A DNA stretch of 64,000 nt from Pseudorhizobium tarimense (GTDB taxonomy: Bacteria > Pseudomonadota > Alphaproteobacteria > Rhizobiales > Rhizobiaceae): contig NZ_JALJRA010000010.1 in assembly GCF_022968135.1 (NCBI RefSeq), positions 62,001-126,000 on the forward strand. Reading direction: 5' to 3'. A model generated the notes under the pieces. It was not told the origin of the DNA and did not search any database. It worked only from the letters and a program-made list of their open reading frames with translations. Each line of letters opens with the position of its first letter. Position 1 is the first letter of the stretch. The translations under genes were made by a program, and so were the position numbers. Positions 48,346 through 57,047 of this stretch are shown here, in pieces.

Positions 48346-51300
48346 ATGAACAGCCAGCCAGAACATGCAACGCCTGCTGCAGCGGCCCGTCCACCGTTTG
48401 CCGATTTCGCGCCGCTCGTGCGGCCACAGAATTCGCTGCGGAAGCAGATCACGTCGGCCTACCGCTTGCCGGAGACCGCCTGCGTGGAGCCGCTGCTCCT
48501 TTCAGCGACGCTTCCGGGCGAAACGCGCAGCAAGATCAGAAACACCGCCCGCGGCTTGATCGAGGCGTTGCGCCGCAAGCAGCGCGGCTCCGGCATTGAA
48601 GGTCTGGTGCACGAGTATTCGCTGTCGAGCCAGGAGGGCGTCGCTTTGATGTGTCTGGCAGAGGCACTGTTGCGCATTCCGGATGCGGCCACGCGCGATG
48701 CGCTTATCCGCGACAAGATCTCGGCAGGCGACTGGAAGTCTCATGTCGGCGGTGGCCGGTCGCTGTTCGTCAATGCCGCCACCTGGGGTCTCGTCGTCAC
48801 GGGCAAGCTGACATCGACAGTCAACGACCGCAGTCTGGCCGCGGCACTGACCCGCCTTATCGCCCGTTGCGGCGAGCCGGTGATCCGGCGTGGCGTCGAC
48901 ATGGCGATGCGCATGATGGGTGAGCAATTCGTTACCGGCGAGACGATCGACGAGGCGCTGAAGCGTGCCCGGCCGCTTGAAGAGCGCGGCTTCCGCTACT
49001 CCTATGACATGCTGGGCGAAGCTGCGACGACTGCGGCGGACGCTGCACGCTACTACCATGACTACGAGGCGGCGATCCATGCCATCGGCAAGGCCTCTGC
49101 CGGCCGCGGCGTGTATAACGGTCCCGGCATCTCCATCAAGCTCTCTGCGCTTCATCCGCGCTACAGCCGTTCGCAGGCGGAGCGGGTGATGGACGAGCTT
49201 TTGCCGAAGGTGAAGGCGTTGGCGCTAATCGCCAAGGCCTACAATATCGGCCTCAACATCGATGCAGAAGAAGCCGACCGACTGGAGCTGTCGCTCGACC
49301 TGCTTGAGGCGCTTTGCCTCGATCCCGCGCTGGCGGACTGGGACGGGATCGGCTTCGTCGTGCAGGCCTATGGCAAGCGCTGCCCCTTCGTCCTGGACTT
49401 CATCATCGACCTTGCCCGCCGTTCCGGCCACAGGATCATGGTTCGCCTGGTGAAAGGCGCCTACTGGGACGCTGAAATCAAGCGAGCCCAGCTCGAAGGT
49501 CTTGAGGATTTCCCCGTCTTCACGCGCAAGGTTCACACGGACCTTTCCTACATTGCCTGCGCCAAGAAGCTGCTCGCTGCGACGGATGCGGTTTTCCCTC
49601 AGTTCGCTACCCACAATGCGCAGACGCTTGCAACGATCTATCATCTGGCGGGTGCCGAGTTCCAGGTCGGCAAGTACGAGTTCCAGTGCCTGCACGGTAT
49701 GGGTGAACCGCTTTATGACGAAGTCGTGGGCAAGGAGAAGCTTGATCGACCCTGCCGCATCTATGCGCCGGTCGGAACCCATGAGACACTGCTCGCCTAC
49801 CTCGTGCGGCGCCTTCTCGAAAACGGCGCGAACTCCTCCTTCGTCAACCGAATTGCCGATCCGTCGGTCTCAGTCAACGAGCTGATCGCGGATCCCGCGG
49901 ATATTGTTCGCGCCATGCCTGTCCCGGGCGCTCCCCATGATCAGATCGCGCTGCCCAGGAACATCCTTGGTGCGGGGCGGACCAACTCTGCAGGTCTTGA
50001 TCTCTCTAGTGAGACCGTTCTGGCACAGCTGACGGAAGAGCTGCAGCGGAGTGCGACGATGGATTGGCGAGCAGAGCCGATCATCAAGGGTGTGCAACCG
50101 AAGGGAAATTCGCATCCGGTCGCCAACCCTGCGGATCATCTGGACATCGTTGGCTATGTCGCCGAAGCGACGGAAGAGGAAGCAAAGGCCGCGGTCGAGC
50201 GCGCTCGTGAATATGCTGCGAAGTGGGAGGCTGTCGCGCCCGCCGATCGAGCCGCCCGGCTTGAGAGGGCAGCCGACCTTATGGAATCATGCATGCCGGT
50301 CCTGCTTGGACTGATCATGCGCGAAGCCGGCAAGTCGCTTCCCAACGCGATAGCGGAAGTGCGTGAGGCGGTCGATTTTCTGCGCTATTACGCCGAACAG
50401 GCGCGGCGTACGCTGGGGCCGGCGCACAAGGCGCTTGGGCCTGTCGTCTGTATCAGCCCGTGGAACTTCCCGCTCGCGATCTTTACCGGGCAGGTCGCTG
50501 CGGCACTCGTTGCGGGCAACCCGGTACTGGCGAAGCCGGCCGAGGAGACGCCCCTGATTGCGGCGGAAGCGGTTCGGATACTGCATGAGGCTGGCGTTCC
50601 TCTCGGCGCCCTCCAATACGTCCCCGGAGAGGGCCGCATAGGAGCGGCGCTGGTGGCAGCGCCGGAGACATGCGGCTTGATGTTCACCGGTTCGACCGAA
50701 GTGGCGCGGCTGATCCAGAAGCAGCTTTCCGACCGGCTTCTGCCAACTGGAAAGCCAATACCGTTGATTGCGGAAACCGGTGGGCAGAACGCGATGATCG
50801 TCGACTCGTCGGCCTTAGCGGAGCAGGTGGTGGGCGACGTGATCGCATCCGCCTTTGACAGCGCAGGCCAGCGCTGCTCCGCACTTCGCGTTCTCTGCTT
50901 GCAGGAGGAGATCGCCGACCGGACGCTGACAATGCTGAAGGGCGCGCTGAAGGAGCTCTCGATCGGTCGCACAGACAGGCTGAGCGTCGACATCGGACCC
51001 GTCATCACACCCGAGGCGAAGGGGAACATCGAGGCGCACGTCGAGAAGATGCAGGCGATGGGCCGGAAGGTCGAGCAGATCGCGATGCCGCAGGAGACCG
51101 CTGCCGGGACCTTCGTAGCACCGACCATCATCGAGCTCGACACGCTGAAGGATCTGGAGCGCGAGGTCTTTGGCCCGGTCCTGCACGTCATCCGGTATCG
51201 CCGCAACGAGCTCGACCGGCTGATCAACGATATTAATGGCACGGGCTATGGCCTGACATTCGGCCTGCATACAAGGCTGGATGAGACGATCGCGCACGTC

Positions 51301-52044
51301 ACGAGCCGCATTCGTGCCGGCAATCTCTATGTCAACCGCAACATCATCGGTGCAGTCGTCGGCGTGCAGCCGTTCGGCGGCCGTGGCCTTTCGGGAACAG
51401 GGCCGAAGGCGGGAGGGCCCCTCTATCTCGGCCGGCTTATTCAGTCGGCGCCGGTCCCACCGCAGCACAGCTCGGTGCACACGGACCCGGCGCTTTTCGA
51501 CTTCGTGCGCTGGCTGCAGACGAATGGAACTGCCGAAGAGGCCGACATGGCGGCTGCGCTGGGAAGCGCCTCCACACGAGGCCTGCACATGCAGCTCCCA
51601 GGGCCCGTGGGGGAGAATAACTTCTACTCGCTGCATCCCCGAGGGCAGATCCTGTTAGTGCCGGAAACGAAGGCGGGGCTCCGTCACCAGTTGGCAGCGG
51701 TGCTGGCGACTGGCAACTCGGCCGTGATTAATCGCGTCGAGGACCTTCAGGATTCGCTGACAAATCTGCCTACCTCCGTCGAAGCCAGAGTCCGCTGGTC
51801 TGCCGACTGGGCAGCTGACGGACCCTTCTCCGGTGCCCTTGTCGAAGGTGAGGCTGAGCGGGTCCGGTCCGTGACGCAGCGCATTGCGAAGCTTCCTGGG
51901 CCTCTGGTGTTGACGCAGGCGGCTAACACGCGTGAGCTCTCTAGCCCCGATGCCTATTGCCTGAGCTGGCTGCTGGAGGAGGTATCTACCTCGATCAACA
52001 CCGCTGCCGCGGGCGGCAATGCGAGCCTGATGGCGATCGGTTAA
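48346..52044 (+). CDS. putA: Bifunctional proline dehydrogenase / glutamate-semialdehyde dehydrogenase
   Basis: Turns proline to glutamate in two steps. The 1232-aa product has the FAD-dependent PRODH barrel (GPGISIKLSALHPRY, MVRLVKGAYWDAEIK, THNAQTL) in the first 500 residues and the NAD-dependent aldehyde dehydrogenase domain after about 590 (CISPWNFPLAIFTGQ, catalytic Glu in AETGGQNAMIVD, catalytic Cys in FDSAGQRCSALRVL near residue 844). No ribbon-helix-helix DNA-binding domain is present at the N-terminus, consistent with control by the separate PutR. The glutamate produced can feed the nearby GDH. Confidence 0.97.
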   Translation: MNSQPEHATPAAAARPPFADFAPLVRPQNSLRKQITSAYRLPETACVEPLLLSATLPGETRSKIRNTARGLIEALRRKQRGSGIEGLVHEYSLSSQEGVALMCLAEALLRIPDAATRDALIRDKISAGDWKSHVGGGRSLFVNAATWGLVVTGKLTSTVNDRSLAAALTRLIARCGEPVIRRGVDMAMRMMGEQFVTGETIDEALKRARPLEERGFRYSYDMLGEAATTAADAARYYHDYEAAIHAIGKASAGRGVYNGPGISIKLSALHPRYSRSQAERVMDELLPKVKALALIAKAYNIGLNIDAEEADRLELSLDLLEALCLDPALADWDGIGFVVQAYGKRCPFVLDFIIDLARRSGHRIMVRLVKGAYWDAEIKRAQLEGLEDFPVFTRKVHTDLSYIACAKKLLAATDAVFPQFATHNAQTLATIYHLAGAEFQVGKYEFQCLHGMGEPLYDEVVGKEKLDRPCRIYAPVGTHETLLAYLVRRLLENGANSSFVNRIADPSVSVNELIADPADIVRAMPVPGAPHDQIALPRNILGAGRTNSAGLDLSSETVLAQLTEELQRSATMDWRAEPIIKGVQPKGNSHPVANPADHLDIVGYVAEATEEEAKAAVERAREYAAKWEAVAPADRAARLERAADLMESCMPVLLGLIMREAGKSLPNAIAEVREAVDFLRYYAEQARRTLGPAHKALGPVVCISPWNFPLAIFTGQVAAALVAGNPVLAKPAEETPLIAAEAVRILHEAGVPLGALQYVPGEGRIGAALVAAPETCGLMFTGSTEVARLIQKQLSDRLLPTGKPIPLIAETGGQNAMIVDSSALAEQVVGDVIASAFDSAGQRCSALRVLCLQEEIADRTLTMLKGALKELSIGRTDRLSVDIGPVITPEAKGNIEAHVEKMQAMGRKVEQIAMPQETAAGTFVAPTIIELDTLKDLEREVFGPVLHVIRYRRNELDRLINDINGTGYGLTFGLHTRLDETIAHVTSRIRAGNLYVNRNIIGAVVGVQPFGGRGLSGTGPKAGGPLYLGRLIQSAPVPPQHSSVHTDPALFDFVRWLQTNGTAEEADMAAALGSASTRGLHMQLPGPVGENNFYSLHPRGQILLVPETKAGLRHQLAAVLATGNSAVINRVEDLQDSLTNLPTSVEARVRWSADWAADGPFSGALVEGEAERVRSVTQRIAKLPGPLVLTQAANTRELSSPDAYCLSWLLEEVSTSINTAAAGGNASLMAIG

Positions 52045-52133
52045 GTCTCTCCTGCACTTGCAGCCCGCCCTGTCATGCGTCTTGATGGCGCGTGGCCGGC
52101 AGGCTGCCTCTGCTGGTCGGAGGGAGGAAACGC

Positions 52134-53294
52134 ATGCAGCCGTTCGTATTCAACACGACCCCGCAGATCGTCTTCAAGCCTGGTGCCGCGGCAGAGGTTG
52201 CCGATGTCGCCGGTAAAGCCTTGGGCGAACGCGTTCTTTTCGTAACGGATCCGGGCATCCGGAGCCTCGGCCTTTGCGACGCAGCGCTCTCAAGCCTGGC
52301 GCAGGCGGGGATCGCCGTCTCGGTTTTCGATCAGGTCGAGGCGGACCCATCGCTTGGAACCGTTCAGAAGGCGGTTGAGGCGGGAAGGGTGCAGGACGTC
52401 TCAAACGTCATCGGCTTCGGGGGCGGTTCGTCACTTGATGTGGCCAAGGTTGCGGCGCTGCTTCTTGGCTCCGATCAGGAGGTGGAGAGCGCTTGGGGCG
52501 TCGGCAATGCAGTTGGCCCGCGTCTGCCGCTGGTGCTTGTGCCAACGACGGCGGGGACGGGTTCGGAGGTGACGCCGGTTTCGATCATATCCGTGGGCGG
52601 TTTGGAAAAGCGCGGCATATCTTCTTCCATCCTGCTGCCGGATGTCGCGATCCTCGACCCCGACCTAACCCTAGGGCTTCCGCCGCACATCACCGCCGCC
52701 ACCGGCATTGATGCGATGGTTCATGCTATCGAGGCCTTCGCGTCGAAGAGCGCGAACAACAACCCGCTGTCAAAAATGCTGGCGCGACAGGCACTGCGTT
52801 TGCTGGGTGCAAATATCGAAGTTGCTGTGTCTGACGGAGCGAACCGCGAGGCTCGAGCAGCCATGCTGCTCGGCTCAACGCTTGCCGGTCAGGCTTTCGC
52901 CAACTCTCCGGTCGCAGCGGTTCATGCGCTTGCCTATCCCATCGGCGGTCGCTTCCATGTGCCTCATGGATTGTCGAACGCGCTTGTTCTGCCGCATGTG
53001 CTTCGTTTCAATGCCACAGACGCGGCGTTGGCCTATGCAGAGATTGCAGCCGACGCATTTCCTGACCTCACTGCGGAGGAGGAGCTTGAGGCCCGCTGCG
53101 ATGGCTTTATTGAGCGGCTTGCGGGGCTGTCCGTGAAACTTCAGCTGCCGTCACGGCTACGGGATGTGGGGATTACGCAAGGTGATCTAGCGTTGATGGC
53201 GCAGGATGCGATGAAGCAGACGCGCCTGCTCGTCAACAATCCGCGTGAGATGACTGAAGCGGACGCCTATGCCATCTACCGTGCGGCGTGGTGA
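52134..53294 (+). CDS. Iron-containing alcohol dehydrogenase
   Basis: A 386-aa NAD(P)-dependent group III dehydrogenase. Landmarks: an N-terminal nucleotide-binding half with GFGGGSSLDVAK and VPTTAGTGSEVTPVSII, and a metal site in the helical half, GIDAMVHAIEAF and HALAYPIGGRFHVPHG, with the His ligands. ATG 52134 follows AGGGAGGAAA. The substrate cannot be told from sequence. It lies 89 bases after putA and might read through from it. Confidence 0.92.
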   Translation: MQPFVFNTTPQIVFKPGAAAEVADVAGKALGERVLFVTDPGIRSLGLCDAALSSLAQAGIAVSVFDQVEADPSLGTVQKAVEAGRVQDVSNVIGFGGGSSLDVAKVAALLLGSDQEVESAWGVGNAVGPRLPLVLVPTTAGTGSEVTPVSIISVGGLEKRGISSSILLPDVAILDPDLTLGLPPHITAATGIDAMVHAIEAFASKSANNNPLSKMLARQALRLLGANIEVAVSDGANREARAAMLLGSTLAGQAFANSPVAAVHALAYPIGGRFHVPHGLSNALVLPHVLRFNATDAALAYAEIAADAFPDLTAEEELEARCDGFIERLAGLSVKLQLPSRLRDVGITQGDLALMAQDAMKQTRLLVNNPREMTEADAYAIYRAAW

Positions 53295-53303
53295 CCGCTG
53301 AAG

Positions 53304-53741
53304 TCACAGCAGGCCGTGGGTGGCAGCGGCCAGAACGACATAGCGTGCGGCCTTGCCAGCGAGCACGAGCAGGACGAAGGTCGCCAGTGGCTCCCTTAAG
53401 ACCCCTGCGACGACGGTCAATGCATCGCCGCCGATCGGCAGCCAGCTCAACAGAAGCGACCATCTGCCGAACCTGTGGTACCAGCGCTCTGCCCTTTCCA
53501 GTTGCTGTTCGGAAACCGGAAACCAGCGATGGTGCCTGAAGCGCTCGATCCCGCGCCCCAAGGCCCAGTTCACGACGGCGCCTAGCATGTTGCCGAAGGA
53601 GGCGGTCAGGACCAGCGCCCAGACCGGCTGGTTACCAGCCAGGATTAAGGAGACCAGGATTGCCTCCGACTGCATCGGCAGGATCGTCGCAGCAAGGAAA
53701 GCTGCGGCAAACAGGCCGCCATAGATCCCGATGTCCAGCAA
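53304..53741 (-). CDS. YqaA-family (DedA/SNARE-associated) membrane protein
   Basis: A 145-aa membrane protein with LFAAAFLAATILPMQSEAILVSLI, SFGNMLGAVVNWALGRGIERF and a terminal hydrophobic stretch FVLLVLAGKAARYVVLAAA, typical of YqaA. The role is unknown; DedA relatives act in lipid flipping. TTG 53741 follows GGAGGAC; the open frame further upstream runs into the secDF terminator and tail and is not coding. Confidence 0.85.
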   Translation of the reverse strand: MLDIGIYGGLFAAAFLAATILPMQSEAILVSLILAGNQPVWALVLTASFGNMLGAVVNWALGRGIERFRHHRWFPVSEQQLERAERWYHRFGRWSLLLSWLPIGGDALTVVAGVLREPLATFVLLVLAGKAARYVVLAAATHGLL

Positions 53742-53760
53742 GAGGGTCCTCCGCAGATGC

Positions 53761-53791
53761 AAGAAGGGGCGGAACCGGGCCGCCCCTTCTT
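53761..53791 (-). terminator. Strong hairpin terminator after secDF
   Basis: A perfect 12-bp stem AAGAAGGGGCGG (53761-53772) with CCGCCCCTTCTT (53780-53791) and a 7-base loop, 27 bases after the secDF stop. On the minus strand the stem itself ends in CCTTCTT and is preceded by A-rich DNA. On the plus strand it is followed by CTTTGCATTTC, so it may act both ways. Confidence 0.7.
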
Positions 53792-53817
53792 CTTTGCATT
53801 TCAGATAAGCCCGGACT

Positions 53818-56358
53818 TCAGGCCTGGCGCACTTCTTCCCGGTCGTCGGTAGCCGCCTCGTCCGATGCCGCTGCGGCTGCCTTGGCGCGGCGCGTGCGCC
53901 AATCGCCGAGGAAGAGCAGGATGGGGGCCGCGATGAAGATCGACGAGGAGGTTGCGATGACGATGCCGAACACCATCGGGATCGCAAAGCTCGACACGGC
54001 GCTGCCGCCCCAGATTGCCATGGGAAGCATGGCAAGGAAGGTGGTGGCGGACGTGTAGAGGCTTCGAGCCAAGGTTTCGTTGATCGACAGGTCGATCAAC
54101 TCGCGCAGGGACATCTTCTTGTAGAGCCGCATGTTTTCGCGCATGCGGTCATAGACGACAACCTTGTCGTTGACTGAGTAGCCGACCAGTGTCAGCACCG
54201 CGGCGATTGCGGTCAGGTTGAAGTCGAGGCCGGTGATGGCGAAAAAGCCGATCGTCTTCGTCACGTCGAGCACCAGCGTGGCGATCGCGCCCACGGCGAA
54301 GGGCCACTCGAACCGTACCCAAATGTAGATCAGCATGGCGAGCGATGCGAGGACGACCGAAAGGATGCCGGCGGTCGCGAGCTCGCCGCTCACCTTCGGA
54401 CCGACGACTTCCGTGCGCTCGACCTCAGCGGTCGTATCGACCTCCACGACAGCGGCACGCAGGCGCTCGACTGCTGCGGTCTGTGCCTCTTCACCCCCCT
54501 GCTGCCGCTCGACGCGGACAAGCAGATGATTGGGGCTGCCGAATTCCTGGAGCGTAACGTCGCCGAGGCCAAGCCCATCGAGCTGGCTGCGGAAGGCCGC
54601 GATGTCCGCAGGCCCTTCCGTGACCACTTCCATCTGGATGCCGCCCCTGAAATCAACGCCGTAGTTGAGGCCCGGCGTGAAGAACAGGATGATGGACGCC
54701 ACAGACAGGAAGAGCGAAACGCCGATGCCGAAGAAGCGGGCCTTCATGAAGCGGATCCGCGTGCCGTCCGGAACGAGACCGATCGGCAGAAGCGGCCGGA
54801 TTTCGATCTTCTTCAGCTTCATGCGCGCAGTCAGCCATACCATCGCGACACGCACGATGGCCACGGCCGTGAACATCGAGATCACGATGCCGAGGCCCAT
54901 GGTCACTGCAAAGCCGCGAACCGGACCGGAACCGAACCAGAAGAGCAGGACGGTTGCGATCAGAGTTGTTACGTTACTGTCGACGATGGTGGAGTAGGCG
55001 CGCTTGAAGCCTGCATCGATGGCGGCGAAAGCACTGCGACCTTTGCGGGTTTCTTCCTTGACGCGCTCGTTGATCAGAACGTTCGCGTCCACCGCGATCC
55101 CGATGCCGAGAACGATACCGGCAATACCTGGTAACGTTAGCGTTGCACCGATCATCGTCAGCGCGGCAAAGGTCAGGATAATGTTGATGAAGAGCGCGAT
55201 GTTCGCAACCACACCCCAGCCGCCATAAAGCAGGATCAGGAAGCCGACAACGAGCAGGAAGCCGATGAAGCCGGTGAAGACGCCCATCTCGATGGCATCG
55301 GAGCCCAGATCGGCACCCACGGTACGTTCTTCGATGACGGTGAGCTTGGCGGGCAGAGCACCGGCGCGCAGGAGAGCGGAAAGCGTATTGGCTTCCTCGA
55401 CGGTAAACCCGCCCGAGATCTGACCAGAGCCGCCTGTGATCGGCTGACGGATGACCGGCGCACTCAGCACCTTGTTGTCGAGCACGATGGCGAAGGGACG
55501 TCCGACATTGGCTTGAGTGATCTGGGCGAACCGATTTGCGCCGGCGGTGTCGAAGCGGAAGTTGACCACCGGTTCGTTGGTTTGCTGGTCGAAGGCTGCA
55601 CGGGCATCGGTCAGACGGTCGCCGGAAAGCTCGACGCGATCGAGGACGGGATACTGCTGGCCCTGCTGGTCCGGCAGCATGGTCACGCCCGGCTCCCCCT
55701 GGTTGCCGAGCAGATGGAAGCTCATCTTCGCCGTTGAGCCGAGAAGCTGGCGGAGACGCGAGGGATCCTGTTCTCCCGGCAGCTGTACCAGAACGCGGTC
55801 GGAGCCGACGCGCTGGATCGTCGGTTCGGCAACGCCAACCTGATCGACGCGCTGGCGTATGATCTCGAGGCTCTGCTCGACCGCTGCACTCGCATGAGAC
55901 TCGATGCCGGCCTCGGTATAGGCAAGCGTGATGGTGTTTGGGGACGGGGTCTCGATGTCTAGGTCGGACTGGCCAACGCTTGTGCCAAAGCCGACGGGGT
56001 TCGCCAGCGTCTCGAGCTGGTCAACCGCCTGGCTCTGCTGGGCCGGATCGCGCAGGGTGACAGTCACAACATCGCCGCTCCGCCGAACGCCGGACGGCTC
56101 GATGCCGTTATCACGTAGAACGCGGCGGCTGTCCTGCAAAAGGTTCTGAAGGCGTTCGTTTGTCAGATCTGCACGATCGACTTCGAGCACGAGATGTGAG
56201 CCGCCGCGAAGATCAAGACCGAGCGAGACGCGGCTGTGCGGCAGCCAGCTCGGCATCCGGTCGAGCGTCGACTGCGGAAGCACGTTCGGCAAGGCGATAA
56301 TTATGCCGATGAAGATGATGAAGGCGTAGCTCGTCACCACCCAAGGGGAATTTCTCAT
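53818..56358 (-). CDS. secDF: Protein translocase subunit SecDF (fused)
   Basis: Uses the proton gradient to help SecYEG export proteins. The 846-aa product is a SecD-SecF fusion: SecD half with a first helix (VVTSYAFIIFIGIIIALPN), periplasmic domain beginning SLGLDLRGGSHLVLEVD, and helices around GIAGIVLGIGIAVDANVLINERVKEE; SecF half with NYGVDFRGGIQMEV and YSVNDKVVVYDRMRENM. ATG 56358 follows AGGAAC. yajC, often just upstream, is not found here. Confidence 0.96.
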   Translation of the reverse strand: MRNSPWVVTSYAFIIFIGIIIALPNVLPQSTLDRMPSWLPHSRVSLGLDLRGGSHLVLEVDRADLTNERLQNLLQDSRRVLRDNGIEPSGVRRSGDVVTVTLRDPAQQSQAVDQLETLANPVGFGTSVGQSDLDIETPSPNTITLAYTEAGIESHASAAVEQSLEIIRQRVDQVGVAEPTIQRVGSDRVLVQLPGEQDPSRLRQLLGSTAKMSFHLLGNQGEPGVTMLPDQQGQQYPVLDRVELSGDRLTDARAAFDQQTNEPVVNFRFDTAGANRFAQITQANVGRPFAIVLDNKVLSAPVIRQPITGGSGQISGGFTVEEANTLSALLRAGALPAKLTVIEERTVGADLGSDAIEMGVFTGFIGFLLVVGFLILLYGGWGVVANIALFINIILTFAALTMIGATLTLPGIAGIVLGIGIAVDANVLINERVKEETRKGRSAFAAIDAGFKRAYSTIVDSNVTTLIATVLLFWFGSGPVRGFAVTMGLGIVISMFTAVAIVRVAMVWLTARMKLKKIEIRPLLPIGLVPDGTRIRFMKARFFGIGVSLFLSVASIILFFTPGLNYGVDFRGGIQMEVVTEGPADIAAFRSQLDGLGLGDVTLQEFGSPNHLLVRVERQQGGEEAQTAAVERLRAAVVEVDTTAEVERTEVVGPKVSGELATAGILSVVLASLAMLIYIWVRFEWPFAVGAIATLVLDVTKTIGFFAITGLDFNLTAIAAVLTLVGYSVNDKVVVYDRMRENMRLYKKMSLRELIDLSINETLARSLYTSATTFLAMLPMAIWGGSAVSSFAIPMVFGIVIATSSSIFIAAPILLFLGDWRTRRAKAAAAASDEAATDDREEVRQA

Positions 56359-56442
56359 ATGTCTGTTCCTGCTGAGCCCGGCGGTATGGGGTCCTAGCCG
56401 GGGCACTCAATTATTGGCGCTACGGACGACGAAGCGTCGTGT

Positions 56443-56796
56443 TCAGGCGCTGAGTGGGGGAGCTCTGGAGCGGTATGCGGCAACCGGGGTGCCGGCATGG
56501 CGGGCGGATCCGGTTGTCCCGAAGCGCTCGTTTGAGCTGAAGAGGATGGCGGCCCCGGCGGCCATTGCAGGCAAGAAACCGTCTGCGCCGGACCAGCCGG
56601 TGGTGGAAGTGCCGTCGCGACGGATGTCCGTCGTCAGGAAGCGCAAGGGTTCGCGTTTGGACAGGTGCGGGACGTCCGAGCCGCTTTCGGCAGCCAGCAC
56701 GCCGCTCCTCAGCCTGACGTCACGCGTCGCGTCCGTGATCAGACCAAGGAAGGCCAATAGAAATACGCCGAGCGCGAGCCATGGCAGGAGCGGCAT
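56443..56796 (-). CDS. Small membrane protein upstream of secDF, unknown function
   Basis: A 117-aa product with a strong ribosome site (AGGAGG six bases before ATG 56796). It has an N-terminal helix (LPWLALGVFLLAFLGLI), a polar middle (DVPHLSKREPLRFLTTDIRRDGT) and a second hydrophobic stretch (GFLPAMAAGAAILF). I do not recognise the family. It ends 84 bases before secDF in the same direction and may be co-transcribed. A competing 155-codon plus-strand ORF over the same bases lacks such support. Confidence 0.6.
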   Translation of the reverse strand: MPLLPWLALGVFLLAFLGLITDATRDVRLRSGVLAAESGSDVPHLSKREPLRFLTTDIRRDGTSTTGWSGADGFLPAMAAGAAILFSSNERFGTTGSARHAGTPVAAYRSRAPPLSA

Positions 56797-57047
56797 TTCA
56801 AGCCTCCTGCTCCCGGCGGTCATCCGCAATGTCGGCGGAAAAGGCGCCATCCGCTGCAACTCCGGAGCATCTATGCCCTGATCGTGCCAAGGCCGGATGG
56901 CGCGTTCTACTGGAGAGCGCACCAAGGGTCAACGATTAGGGCGATCGCTCGTGCTTTCACGGAAACGGCGACTCCGCATTGACCGTCGGTTCGTGCCGTC
57001 ACAGACTGCATTTTCCCTTTCAGCATCCCCCTCAGGAGATCACGATA

